Notes: generated by a model not told the origin, from the letters alone. DNA of 45,008 nt from Ligilactobacillus aviarius (GCF_001654615.1 NZ_LWUD01000017.1:1-45008), one strand, 5' to 3'. Shown: positions 7,290-15,393, counted from the first letter of the stretch. Numbers and translations: made by a program.

Positions 7290-8798
7290 ATGAGTGAAAA
7301 CAACAATGCAAAGAAAATCACAACTGGTGCATTAGTCTTGATGATCTTCTCAACGATCTTCGGGTTTGCCAATACACCGGTTGCCTTTATGCAAATGGGA
7401 TACGGTGCGATCCTATGGTACATTTTAGGTGCATTGCTCTACTTCCTTCCAAGTAGTTTGATGTACGCTGAATACGGTTCTGCTTTAAAAGAAAGCAAAG
7501 GTGGAATTTATTCATGGCTTGATGCCTCAATCAGTGAAAAATGGTCATTTATTGCTACCTTTATTTGGTTATCCGCGTGGGTAATTTGGCAAGTAATGGT
7601 TTCTCAAAAGATCTGTATCACGATTTCAACCATTATCTTCGGCCATGATACAACAAACACATGGCATCTGTTCGGATTAAATTCAACTTTAACGGTTGCA
7701 TTGATTTCAATCATCGGTGTAATTGCAATTACCTGGCTTGTTAACCATGGGATTGATACAATTGCCAAGATTTCGTCAATTGGTGGGTTAGCCGTTATGC
7801 TGCTTAACGTAACATTGATTCTTTCAAGTGTCTTTATCTTATTTAAGAATCATTTCCAATTGGCTCAACCAATTCAACATGTTTCACAATTTGCAACATC
7901 AGTTAACCCACAATTCCAATCACCGATTGCAATGATTAGCTTCATGATTTATGCAATCTTCGCATATGGTGGTCTTGAATCAATGGGTGGCGTTACCGAT
8001 TCATTGGATAAACCGGAAAAGACCTTCCCCCGGGCAATTATCATCAGTACGATCGTTATTGGAATTGGCTATGCTTTGAACATTTTCCTTTGGGGAATTT
8101 CAACTAACTGGAATCACGTAATTAATCATCCTGACGTAAACTTAGGTAACATTACATACGTCTTGATGCAAAACCTTGGATTAGAATTAGGGAAAGCTTT
8201 CCACTTATCAACGCACACTGCGTTGACAATGGGAACGGTCTTCTCCCGGTTATCAGCAATTGGAATGTTATGTGCTTACTTAGGTTCATTCTTCGTTTTG
8301 ATCTACTCACCATTGAAGTCATTCATTATGGGTTCACCAAAAGAACTTTGGCCAGAAAAAGTTACAAAGTTAAATAAGAAAGGCATGCCTTCATTTGCTC
8401 TTTGGGTTCAAACCGCAATCGTGTGTGTCATTATTGGTGGGGTTGCAATTGCATCAACTTTGATTCACCAAGATTCAAAGTTCTTGTTCAACCTCTTAAC
8501 TTCAATGAGTAACGTTGCATCAACATTACCATACCTCTTCTTAGTTGCAGCCTTTCCGTTCTTTAAGAAACGGCAAGACCTCGACCGGCCATTTGAAGCT
8601 TTCCATAGTCGGAAAACAATGTTAGTGATCGTAACGATTACCTTAATTACTTTGGTAATTGCAAATGGATTCACAATTATCCAACCGTTTATTGAAAAGG
8701 ATTGGGTTGGTGCCACAGCAACCGTTGCCGGTCCATTAGTCTTTGGAATTTTTGCATGGGCTCTTTACACGATTCGTTCGAAAAAGATTAAACAATAG
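7290..8798 (+). CDS. yjeM: APC-superfamily amino acid transporter, YjeM-like
   Basis: A 502-residue membrane protein with about 12-13 predicted helices. It resembles E. coli YjeM (glutamate/GABA antiporter-like branch of the APC superfamily) through most of its length. Shared blocks are LMIFSTIFGFANTPVAF in helix 1, GGIYSWLDASI, FAIFAYGGLESMGG, DKPEKTFPRAI, LWGISTNWN, NLGNITYVLM and the C-terminal FFKKRQDLDRPF. It probably moves an amino acid or related amine across the membrane; the substrate is not known even for YjeM. AAGGAG lies about 10 bp before ATG 7290. It is a single-gene unit between mobile-element remains, with a strong terminator downstream. Confidence 0.85.
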   Translation: MSENNNAKKITTGALVLMIFSTIFGFANTPVAFMQMGYGAILWYILGALLYFLPSSLMYAEYGSALKESKGGIYSWLDASISEKWSFIATFIWLSAWVIWQVMVSQKICITISTIIFGHDTTNTWHLFGLNSTLTVALISIIGVIAITWLVNHGIDTIAKISSIGGLAVMLLNVTLILSSVFILFKNHFQLAQPIQHVSQFATSVNPQFQSPIAMISFMIYAIFAYGGLESMGGVTDSLDKPEKTFPRAIIISTIVIGIGYALNIFLWGISTNWNHVINHPDVNLGNITYVLMQNLGLELGKAFHLSTHTALTMGTVFSRLSAIGMLCAYLGSFFVLIYSPLKSFIMGSPKELWPEKVTKLNKKGMPSFALWVQTAIVCVIIGGVAIASTLIHQDSKFLFNLLTSMSNVASTLPYLFLVAAFPFFKKRQDLDRPFEAFHSRKTMLVIVTITLITLVIANGFTIIQPFIEKDWVGATATVAGPLVFGIFAWALYTIRSKKIKQ

Positions 8799-8818
8799 CA
8801 ATTAATAGTCAGTTAAGT

Positions 8819-8848
8819 GCCTAAATCCTGAATTTTTCTTATTTAGGC
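8819..8848 (+). terminator. Hairpin after the YjeM-like gene
   Basis: An 8-bp stem GCCTAAAT / ATTTAGGC with a 14-nt loop, 20 bp after the stop. The T run begins 7 nt after the stem, so this is a weak terminator or a 3'-end stabilising hairpin. Confidence 0.4.
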
Positions 8849-8895
8849 TCCAGAGTTTTTTATACTTTTCTCAAAAATATAAGTCTATAGCATTT

Positions 8896-8930
8896 AGTAT
8901 TGGTGAAATTATCATCAATACTATTTTTTT
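8896..8930 (+). terminator. Rho-independent terminator of the YjeM-like gene
   Basis: An 11-bp stem AGTATTGGTGA / TCATCAATACT (one G-U pair) with a 5-nt loop, followed by A and seven T. It is a good terminator about 100 bp after the stop codon. Confidence 0.75.
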
Positions 8931-8948
8931 GATTTTAGACAAAATAAA

Positions 8949-8966
8949 AAGGACATTTCTGTCCTT
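8949..8966. other. Short perfect hairpin at the edge of the ISL3 relic
   Basis: AAGGACA / TGTCCTT with a 4-nt loop. It lacks a T run on the plus strand but has A-rich flanks; on the minus strand it is followed by T-rich sequence. It may be a leftover terminator of a lost gene. Nothing else was recognised between 8931 and about 9110. Confidence 0.35.
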
Positions 8967-9109
8967 CTATAATACAATATAAAGCGACCAAACCCCATTG
9001 AAAGAAGTGTTAGGGAATTGTTCATAAGTAACTATATCTTAAAATTGGTCGAAATTGAAGATAATAATATTTCTCATCAGACTATTATGGGATATTATTG
9101 AAGCCAAAC

Positions 9110-9640
9110 TTTCTTAGGACGTTGAACTTGTGAAAAATGCAGGTTTCTCGACGTAATTAAAAACGAAACATGCCAAACAAAAATCCGCTTAAGTAATCTT
9201 AGCGATGATCGTTATATTCTCAACGGTTAAACAACGTTATCGGTGCTACCGTTGTAACTCCTTAAATTCCATTGGAAATTATTCCACAAATATGAGAAAG
9301 AAATCATTGACACAAATCGGTATTCCTTAACGGAATCAATGAATAACATGCCTCAACGTAATGCATCAGACCTTATTTTTGATTTTTCATTAAAATTCAA
9401 ACGGTTTTATCAAGTATATCAAGGAATTTTAGAAGCAACTAGAGAAAAAAATGAATCAATCCTTCATATTTATAATTACAATCCGACACGAAGTGACATG
9501 GGTGACGCCGTTTCAACTCTAAAACAAAATATTTCATCATCGAAAATGCTTGTTATTCCAATTACTCCAGCGGTCCTATTGAAGGAATTAATCGTAAAAT
9601 AAAAGCACTACTATTACGGGCTCCGTAATTAAATAATTTT
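9110..9640 (+). pseudogene. ISL3-family transposase relic, internally deleted
   Basis: Three frames can be pieced together. VKNAGF and KQRYRCYRCNS (about 9130-9270) resemble the N-terminal zinc-binding part (QRYxCxxC) of ISL3 transposases. A frame running through 9339-9602 begins WKLFHKYEKEI and contains FKRFYQVYQGILEATREKN, like the region near the C-terminus. A frameshifted continuation reads YSNYSSGPIEGINRKIKAL, matching the ISL3 motif SNGxIEGxNxKIK. The helix-turn-helix and most of the DDE core are missing, with several stops and frame changes, so it cannot make a transposase. An ATTACGG / CCGTAAT hairpin at 9613-9629 followed by T-rich DNA closes the relic. No terminal repeats were found. 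Confidence 0.75.
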
Positions 9641-9674
9641 TTTAATCACATTGATTGTATTTTCCTTTCAAATC

Positions 9675-9711
9675 AAAAAAGCATCAACTGCATAACAGCA
9701 GTTAATGCTTC
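9675..9711 (-). terminator. Terminator of the tRNA-Tyr/Gln/Gln transcript
   Basis: On the minus strand, a stem of about 13 bp with one mismatch (AAGCATTAACTGC / GCAGTTGATGCTT) with a 6-nt loop is followed by six T. It lies about 130 nt downstream of the last tRNA. Nothing else is recognised in the AT-rich 9712-9839. Confidence 0.8.
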
Positions 9712-9839
9712 AAGTTCTTCACCAGTACAACTTAACAAAAAGTCATAAAAAATACTAAACCTTAACTATAAAAAATCATACTCCACAACCAACAGTCAAA
9801 ATTAATACTCCCATTGGCCCAAGAAATAATAATCTAAAT

Positions 9840-9910
9840 TGGGGTAGCTGGATTCGAACCAGCGCATCACGGTACCAAAAACCGTTGCCTTACCGCTTGG
9901 CTACACCCCC
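9840..9910 (-). tRNA. tRNA-Gln (anticodon TTG), copy with altered acceptor stem
   Basis: 71 nt, identical to the neighbouring tRNA-Gln except at the 5' end. Here the 5' acceptor strand reads GGGGGTG instead of TGGGGTA, while the 3' strand TACCCCA is unchanged. The first pair becomes G/A and the seventh G/T. Anticodon arm ACGGT-TTTTGGT-ACCGT and T arm are intact. The U1-A72 pair is a known identity element for glutaminyl charging in other bacteria, so this copy may be impaired. Alternatively, the extra G may simply shift the processed end. Confidence 0.8.
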
Positions 9911-9921
9911 AATAAAAAAAT

Positions 9922-9992
9922 TGGGGTAGCTGGATTCGAACCAGCGCATCACGGTACCAAAAACCGTTGCCTTACCGCTTGGCTATACCCCA
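9922..9992 (-). tRNA. tRNA-Gln (anticodon TTG)
   Basis: 71 nt with a perfect 7-bp acceptor stem TGGGGTA / TACCCCA, anticodon loop TTTTGGT (anticodon TTG, reads CAA) and a canonical T arm with GGTTCGAATCC. It is the intact member of a tandem pair 11 bp apart. Confidence 0.95.
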
Positions 9993-10001
9993 ATAATATA
10001 A

Positions 10002-10084
10002 TGGAGGGGAGTGGATTCGAACCACCGAACCCGAAGGAGCGGATTTACAGTCCGCCGCGTTTAGCCAGACTTCGCTACCCCTCC
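10002..10084 (-). tRNA. tRNA-Tyr (anticodon GTA)
   Basis: 83 nt class II tRNA: acceptor GGAGGGG / CCCCTCC, anticodon arm GCGGA-CTGTAAA-TCCGC and a long variable arm (GCTCCTTCGGGTTCGG region). First gene of the three-tRNA transcript. Confidence 0.95.
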
Positions 10085-10127
10085 ATGTTCAATTAAAATC
10101 AAATGCCTTATCACACCCGACTTAATT

Positions 10128-10156
10128 ATCATACATGCTATTTAGAAAAAATGCAA
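10128..10156 (-). promoter_or_regulatory. Promoter of the tRNA-Tyr/Gln/Gln operon
   Basis: On the minus strand TTGCAT (10151-10156) and TATGAT (10128-10133) are 17 bp apart, preceded by A/T tracts. About 43 bp separate the -10 box from tRNA-Tyr. Confidence 0.75.
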
Positions 10157-10183
10157 GGACTTTTTTCAAAAAAAATTATTTTT

Positions 10184-11653
10184 TTAGTCTGACATTGCTA
10201 ATTGTTTGATCTTGGGGGCAATCATCAATAAGATCAGTCCTAAAATAATCGTTACTCCCCCAATGATTCCAAAGTAATGAATCTCGGTTGTCTGGTTGTA
10301 AAACTTTACGATCTGCGAGTTGATTGCTTGCGCGACCGCGTCCGTTAAGAACCACATGCTCATCATTTGTGACCGAAATGCTTGTGGAGCCAGTTTAGTG
10401 GTCGTTGAAAGTCCAATCGGTGAAATCAACATTTCTCCAATAATGACCAGTGCCCAACTCATAACCAGCCAGAGAGGCGAAACTTTGGTATGAGTCCCAT
10501 AAATCATTCCCGGAAGCATCATCCATAAGAACGAAATTCCCGCAAAAAATAATCCCAATGAAAATTTGGTTGCTGATGATGGTTGATGATTCTTGAGTTT
10601 ACTCCATAGCCAAGCAAAGCATGGAACGTACAGCATAATGAATAGCGGATTCATGCTTTGGAACCAGCTTGCTGGGAATGAGTGGCCAAACACCGTCAAT
10701 TTAGTCTGTTCTTCAGCAAAAATCGCCAAAATAACTGACCCCTGCTCTTCAATGATCCAGAAGACGATTGCAGCTAAAAATAATGGAAGATAGGCCACGA
10801 CCCGCTTACGTTCGTTCACCGTTACTTTTTGACTGGTCAGCATTACAACAAAGTAATAAATCGGAATTCCAATTGAAAGGACCGATAATACAAGGATCAC
10901 GTTACTAATATTAAACAGATTAAATTCAATCATAATTACGCAAGTCAAAACGATCCCAATAACCCACGCAATCCCCTTTTTAATCAGTCCGCGAACTTCT
11001 TCCGGTTCAAGCGGATCATTTGGAAACATGCTGTCAGGCGATAAGTACAACTTGCCATCGATCGAATACTGAACAAGTCCAAAAAACATTCCAATTGCGG
11101 CAAGTGAAAAGCCAATATGAAAATTATATGTTTGCCCAATGTACCCCACAATGATTGGCGCAATAAAGGCCCCCACGTTAATTCCAAATACGAAAATATT
11201 AAATCCGGCTTCCCGGCGATAATCGTCTTTATCATACAAGCTGCCAACCATTTCAGAAACGTTGGGTTTTAACATTCCGGTTCCAAAAGTGATCAGAATG
11301 ATCGAAATAAACAATGCGGCTTTGCCGTACGGCGTTGCTAAAACGATGTGCCCAAGCATGATCAAAATTCCACCGATCAAAACCGTTTTCCGGCTGCCCC
11401 ACAGGCGATCACTCATAAAACCGCCAAGAACACTTGTCAGGTAAACTAGCGCCCCGTAAATCGACATGATCGATGCGGCCGTCGCTTTACTAAAGCCCAA
11501 TCCGCCTTCCGTTACCGAATAAAACATGTAAAACAGCAGAATTGCCCGCATGCCATAGTAGCTAAAACGTTCCCACATCTCAGTGAAAAATAGGGTTGCC
11601 AATCCACGCGGGTGTCCTAAAAATGTTTTTTGCGACTTAATTATTGAAGACAA
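10184..11653 (-). CDS. dtpT: Proton-dependent di-/tripeptide transporter (POT/PTR family)
   Basis: 489 residues with about 14 predicted helices. The POT signature is clear: FTEMWERFSYYGMRAIL in helix 1 (the ExxERFxYYG proton and substrate motif), GGFMSDRLWGSRKTVLIGG between helices 2 and 3, and FNIFVFGINVGAFIAP in helix 5. It imports short peptides with protons, feeding cytosolic peptidases such as the M29 enzyme in this window. The start is TTG at 11653 (SSIIKSQKTF follows), with AAAGGA about 8 bp upstream. It lies inside the last codons of the helicase gene, giving a 13-bp overlap that implies transcriptional and translational coupling. Length and motifs match DtpT of lactic acid bacteria. 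Confidence 0.92.
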   Translation of the reverse strand: MSSIIKSQKTFLGHPRGLATLFFTEMWERFSYYGMRAILLFYMFYSVTEGGLGFSKATAASIMSIYGALVYLTSVLGGFMSDRLWGSRKTVLIGGILIMLGHIVLATPYGKAALFISIILITFGTGMLKPNVSEMVGSLYDKDDYRREAGFNIFVFGINVGAFIAPIIVGYIGQTYNFHIGFSLAAIGMFFGLVQYSIDGKLYLSPDSMFPNDPLEPEEVRGLIKKGIAWVIGIVLTCVIMIEFNLFNISNVILVLSVLSIGIPIYYFVVMLTSQKVTVNERKRVVAYLPLFLAAIVFWIIEEQGSVILAIFAEEQTKLTVFGHSFPASWFQSMNPLFIMLYVPCFAWLWSKLKNHQPSSATKFSLGLFFAGISFLWMMLPGMIYGTHTKVSPLWLVMSWALVIIGEMLISPIGLSTTTKLAPQAFRSQMMSMWFLTDAVAQAINSQIVKFYNQTTEIHYFGIIGGVTIILGLILLMIAPKIKQLAMSD

Positions 11654-12927
11654 TTTTTAATTCCTTTCATAGTTATCCTATATTTTTTCTTATGAGCAGA
11701 TGGCTTTCCCTTGTTCTTTCGATTCCGTTTCCGATTCTTCTTTTTCTTCTTTGCTTGCTCTTCATTTTTAACAACTGGCTTCTGGTGTTGGCGTCGTTTC
11801 TTCAAATCAAGATCAGCCATTGCCTCTTCGCCGTAAAGCATTCCTTGATAAAGAATTCCGTTCTGAATATCAAGTTTGCTTTGATCCATGAGCTGTTTAA
11901 AATTGCGTAATTCATGTTCATTCCCTAAATTCAAGACGGCTCCCGGCGCGCCCATCCGACCAGTCCGTCCGGCCCGGTGGATATACGTCGTTTGGTCTTT
12001 TGGAATGTCATAATTAATCACAGCCGGTAATCCTGGAATGTCAATTCCCCGGGCTGCAATATCAGTAGTTAAAATAAAGGTCAGTTTACCCTTTTTCAAC
12101 GCCGCTAATGCCTGTTGCCGGTCCGTTTGCCGGCCATTACTGCTTAACATTGCAACCGGAATATGGTGATGTTGTAATTTTTGATAAACCTCTTCAAGGG
12201 TTGCCGTTTGTTTGAAGAAAACCAATGCATGCATTTCAGGTAAATTGGCGATTTTCCGCAACATATCAACCCGCTTACGGGTCGGAGTCTCCATCAAATA
12301 ATGGGTAACCTGGCCCCCAGTAATATCCTGATCAGAAACATCGATGACTTGCGGTTCAATTCCAAACCATTGATGAAATTCATTAAAGACCGGCGCTTTC
12401 GTTGCGGAGAAGAAAACTAACTGAATTTCTGATGGAGCATGACTCAAAATATCACGAATCGTATCCATTGATTCTTTTTCCTGAAGCATTTCATCTGCTT
12501 CATCGATTACGGCTGCAATTACCTTATGCAACCGCAATTTCCGTTGTTCGATCAACTGCAGCATCCGGCCCGGCGTTCCAACGACAATTTCAGGATGTTT
12601 TTTTAACCGTTCAATTTGCCGTTTAATGTTGGTCCCACCAATTAAGGAAATTGTATTTAACCCAATCAATTTCCCCCATTCACGGATGACATCCGTAATT
12701 TGGGCAGCTAGTTCCTGGGAAGGCGCCATGACAACTAATTGAGTTCCATCCCCAGGCATCACCTTTTCAAGTAATGGCCACGCATATGCTAAAGTTTTTC
12801 CTGACCCAGTTGGCGCAATTCCCAGAACATTTTCGCCGGCTTGCAATGCTTCTTGCGTTGCTTGCTGAATCGGCGTTAATTCAGCAAATCCTTGTTCTTT
12901 AAAATATTGTTTAAATTTTTCGTTCAT
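11641..12927 (-). CDS. DEAD-box ATP-dependent RNA helicase (CshB-like)
   Basis: 428 residues. Motifs in order: Q motif (LTPIQQATQEAL), Walker A APTGSGKT, PSQELAAQ (Ia), GTPGRML (Ib), VIDEADEML (II), FFSATK (III), then the second RecA domain with TDIAARGIDIPGLPAVINYD (V) and HRAGRTGRMG (VI). A very basic C-terminal tail (KKKKKNRKRNRKNKGK) probably binds RNA. It is shorter than CshA-type helicases and resembles CshB, which acts in RNA turnover, ribosome assembly and cold adaptation. ATG 12927 has GAGGA about 9 bp upstream. The first gene of a two-gene unit with dtpT, divergent from the MFS transporter gene. Confidence 0.9.
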   Translation of the reverse strand: MNEKFKQYFKEQGFAELTPIQQATQEALQAGENVLGIAPTGSGKTLAYAWPLLEKVMPGDGTQLVVMAPSQELAAQITDVIREWGKLIGLNTISLIGGTNIKRQIERLKKHPEIVVGTPGRMLQLIEQRKLRLHKVIAAVIDEADEMLQEKESMDTIRDILSHAPSEIQLVFFSATKAPVFNEFHQWFGIEPQVIDVSDQDITGGQVTHYLMETPTRKRVDMLRKIANLPEMHALVFFKQTATLEEVYQKLQHHHIPVAMLSSNGRQTDRQQALAALKKGKLTFILTTDIAARGIDIPGLPAVINYDIPKDQTTYIHRAGRTGRMGAPGAVLNLGNEHELRNFKQLMDQSKLDIQNGILYQGMLYGEEAMADLDLKKRRQHQKPVVKNEEQAKKKKKNRKRNRKNKGKPSAHKKKYRITMKGIKNCLQ

Positions 12928-13019
12928 AATTATAATTCCTCATTTATTTAATGCCTTTTTATTGTAGCATTTTCCTTTTCAGATTACACTTTTTCGTTGC
13001 AATTAAACTTTACTCTGCT

Positions 13020-13037
13020 TTTAAAACACACTTTAAA
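13020..13037. promoter_or_regulatory. Operator-like element 1 (TTTAAA-N6-TTTAAA)
   Basis: TTTAAA, six bases ACACAC, TTTAAA. The first of three 18-bp elements spaced exactly 40 bp apart, start to start, upstream of the MFS transporter gene. Confidence 0.7.
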
Positions 13038-13059
13038 TTTCAACTAAAACCGACGCATT

Positions 13060-13077
13060 TTTAAAGTATACTTTAAA
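13060..13077. promoter_or_regulatory. Operator-like element 2 (TTTAAA-N6-TTTAAA)
   Basis: TTTAAA, spacer GTATAC, TTTAAA. A fully symmetric palindrome whose symmetry extends two more bases on each side (22 bp in all). Confidence 0.75.
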
Positions 13078-13099
13078 AATATGCAGTTCATCGTCAATA

Positions 13100-13117
13100 T
13101 TTAAAATACGTTTTAAA
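13100..13117. promoter_or_regulatory. Operator-like element 3 (TTTAAA-N6-TTTAAA)
   Basis: TTTAAA, spacer ATACGT, TTTAAA. Its centre is about 60 bp upstream of the expected transcription start of the MFS gene, a position typical for an activator. Confidence 0.7.
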
Positions 13118-13156
13118 TTAATTCAAAAAATTTCCCCCATTGGTCCTCAAAAAGTG

Positions 13157-13162
13157 TATAAT
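13157..13162 (+). promoter_or_regulatory. -10 box of the MFS transporter promoter
   Basis: A perfect TATAAT lies about 55 bp before the start codon. The place expected for a -35 box holds a C-rich run (CCCCCA) rather than TTGACA, so the promoter probably depends on an activator. A small hairpin (GATGC / GCATC, 13182-13197) sits in the leader just before the ribosome site. Confidence 0.6.
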
Positions 13163-13216
13163 CGTTCTTTGAAAAATAAATGATGCCCGTGAGCATCGAT
13201 TTTGGAGGGACTTAAA

Positions 13217-14470
13217 TTGAATAGTAAAAATGATTGCACAGCTGGAAAAATGACCAGGAATCAAAAGTGGACGATTGCTTCAACAGCAGCCGGATTTTCA
13301 CTTGAAAACATGGATATCATGTTTTTGTCATTTGCATTAACCCCAATCATTGCCAGCCTCCATATTTCACAAGGAGCGGCTGGCTTGATTGGAACGATGA
13401 CTAACCTGGGAATGTTATTCGGCGGTGCAATTTTTGGTTTATTAGGTGATAAAATTGGGCGAATCAAAACATTCAGCTATACCATTTTTATCTTCGCATT
13501 CGCAACCGGCGCAATGTTCTTTGCTCATTCGCTACCCGTAATCTATATTTTACGGTTCTTAGCCGGAATTGGGGCTGGCGGTGAATACGGCGTTGGGATG
13601 GCCTTAATTGCTGAAAACTTTGAAACCAAGCAGGTTGGCCGCATGACTTCGGTTGCCGCAATTGGCGGTCAAGTTGGGGCAATTTTTGCTGCCCTTGCTG
13701 CTTCATTTATCATTCCACACTTTGGCTGGAATGCCCTTTTCCTTCTCGGAATCATTCCCGTGATCCTAACCTACTTTGTTCGGCGGCATTTAACCGAAAG
13801 TCAAGAATTCTTAACCGCGAAGGAAGATGCCCAAAAGAACCATCGCAAAATTTCGTTTACCCGTTTATTTGCAACCCCGCGGTTAACATTTCAAACGTTA
13901 GGATTAATGGTAATGACGATCGTTCAAATCGCCGGCTACTTCGGCTTAATGAACTGGTTACCATCAATCGTTCAAAAGCAACAGGGCCTCTCCGTTTCCA
14001 AATCTTCCATTTGGATGATTGCCACGATTGTTGGGATGAGCCTTGGAATGGTCGTTTTCGGCTATATCATGGATAAGTTCAGTGCGAAAACGGCATTCAG
14101 CATTTTCTTGATTGGGTCCGCATGCGTCCTTTTCATTATCCTTGCAGCTCACACCGCCTTGACAATGATTCTTGCGGGAATGTTAATTGGTTTCTTCTCA
14201 AATGGAATGTTTGGCGGATATGGCGCAGTAATCAGTCGCCTTTACCCAACCGAAATTCGGTCAACTGCCAATAACCTGATCATGAATGTTGGCCGGGCAA
14301 TCGGCGGGTTCTCATCATTCATCATTGGGCTATTGATGCAATACTTTAACTTGAAAGTTACCATGATGTTCTTATCAGGGCTTTATTTGATCAGTTTCAT
14401 TGTCATGCAACTGTTACCTGGTTTTCGCCAACTTAAAAATGTCCCGGCTCCGGACGTTGAACCTGAATAA
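13217..14470 (+). CDS. MFS transporter (organic/aromatic acid symporter type)
   Basis: 418 codons' worth of membrane protein with 12 predicted helices. MFS signatures are GLLGDKIGRIKTF between helices 2 and 3, RFLAGIGAGGEYGVGMALIAE in helices 4-5, and GYIMDKFSAKTAF at the equivalent site in the second half. The GGEYG stretch and overall form fit the metabolite:proton symporter / aromatic-acid branches, so the likely substrate is an organic acid, not a sugar. TTG at 13217 is taken as the start because GGAGG (13204-13208) is 8 bp upstream; an in-frame TTG at 13202 overlaps that site. The gene is alone, with a three-palindrome array upstream and a shared terminator downstream. It is one of two candidates here for malonate uptake, but that rests only on proximity. 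Confidence 0.8.
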   Translation: MNSKNDCTAGKMTRNQKWTIASTAAGFSLENMDIMFLSFALTPIIASLHISQGAAGLIGTMTNLGMLFGGAIFGLLGDKIGRIKTFSYTIFIFAFATGAMFFAHSLPVIYILRFLAGIGAGGEYGVGMALIAENFETKQVGRMTSVAAIGGQVGAIFAALAASFIIPHFGWNALFLLGIIPVILTYFVRRHLTESQEFLTAKEDAQKNHRKISFTRLFATPRLTFQTLGLMVMTIVQIAGYFGLMNWLPSIVQKQQGLSVSKSSIWMIATIVGMSLGMVVFGYIMDKFSAKTAFSIFLIGSACVLFIILAAHTALTMILAGMLIGFFSNGMFGGYGAVISRLYPTEIRSTANNLIMNVGRAIGGFSSFIIGLLMQYFNLKVTMMFLSGLYLISFIVMQLLPGFRQLKNVPAPDVEPE

Positions 14471-14489
14471 AGATAATTTCACATGAAAC

Positions 14490-14522
14490 AAAGAGGTTGT
14501 GATACGAGTCACAACCTCTTTT
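14490..14522. terminator. Bidirectional Rho-independent terminator
   Basis: A 13-bp perfect stem AAAGAGGTTGTGA / TCACAACCTCTTT with a 6-nt loop, between the convergent MFS and exoA genes. Its stem closely matches the terminator split by the insertion sequence at 5533 and 6975. Confidence 0.9.
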
Positions 14523-14524
14523 AA

Positions 14525-15280
14525 TTACAACTTAATTTTCAATTCAACCGGACAATGATCTGATCCCATCACATCGCTTAAAATCGCAGCTTCTTGCAAC
14601 TGATCTTTAAGATCATCTGAAACAATAAAGTAATCGATCCGCCAACCAGCATTCCGCTTCCGAGCACCAAACCGATAACTCCACCATGAGTAAGCTCCGG
14701 TTTGATCCGGATTGAAATACCGGTAAGTGTCAATAAAACCACTATCTAATAACTTTGTCATGTCTTCCCGTTCTTCATTTGAAAAACCGCCATGATGGTG
14801 ATTGCTTGAAGGATTCTTTAAATCGATCTCTTCATGCGCAACGTTTAAGTCGCCACATAAAATAACCGATTTTTGAGCTTTTAACTTAAGCAAGTATTCT
14901 CGAAAGGCATTATCCCATTTAACCCGATAATCAAGCCGTTCCAATTTCGGCTTGGCATTTGGCGTATAACATGCAACCACATAAAAGTTATCAAATTCCA
15001 GCGTGATTACCCGACCTTCATCATCAAACTCCGCAATTCCAATTCCATTTTGAACACTTAACGGCTTCTTTTTCGTAAAGACAGCCGTTCCCGAATACCC
15101 TTTTCGTTCAGCATAGTTCCAATAAGATTGATACCCAGGAAAGTTCAAATCTAATTGTCCCGCACTTAGCTTTGTTTCATTGATACAGAAAATATCTGCA
15201 TCCAATTCTTTGAAAACATCTTCAAAACCATGCTTAATGGCTGCACGGATACCGTTCACATTCCAACTGACCAGTTTCAT
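14525..15280 (-). CDS. exoA: Exodeoxyribonuclease III (AP endonuclease, ExoA/XthA)
   Basis: 251 residues, the usual family length. It cuts DNA 5' to abasic sites and has 3'-5' exonuclease and 3'-phosphatase activity in base excision repair. Landmarks are the start MKLVSWNVNGIRA, NETKL with the metal-binding Glu, YSGTAVFTK, the GDLNVAHEEIDL loop with catalytic Asp and Asn, WRIDYFIVS, and the C-terminal SDHCPVEL with the catalytic Asp-His. ATG 15280 has AAAGGAG about 8 bp upstream. It lies downstream of the mdc operon on the same strand but is separated from it by a terminator, so it is probably a separate unit. Confidence 0.95.
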   Translation of the reverse strand: MKLVSWNVNGIRAAIKHGFEDVFKELDADIFCINETKLSAGQLDLNFPGYQSYWNYAERKGYSGTAVFTKKKPLSVQNGIGIAEFDDEGRVITLEFDNFYVVACYTPNAKPKLERLDYRVKWDNAFREYLLKLKAQKSVILCGDLNVAHEEIDLKNPSSNHHHGGFSNEEREDMTKLLDSGFIDTYRYFNPDQTGAYSWWSYRFGARKRNAGWRIDYFIVSDDLKDQLQEAAILSDVMGSDHCPVELKIKL

Positions 15281-15354
15281 TCTGATTACTCCTTTAAGTT
15301 TTGATCCTAATTTCAGGGTAACGCAAATGGATTGGAGATTGAAATGTTAACTAT

Positions 15355-15393
15355 TAAAAAAAGAATGGAAATGTAAAAATTCACTTCCATTCC
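15355..15393 (-). terminator. Terminator of the malonate decarboxylase operon
   Basis: On the minus strand GGAATGGAA pairs with TTCCATTC around a partly paired TGAATTTTTACA loop, followed by seven T. It lies directly after the SGNH hydrolase gene, marking that gene as the last of the operon. Confidence 0.85.

Noticed and set aside
9339-9602. An intact 87-residue gene
   Set aside because: The sequence continues in another frame into an ISL3 transposase C-terminus (GPIEGINRKIK), and upstream parts of the same transposase lie in other frames, so it is a relic.
13182-13197. Riboswitch before the MFS gene
   Set aside because: Only a 5-bp hairpin is present in a leader of about 45 nt, too short for any known aptamer.
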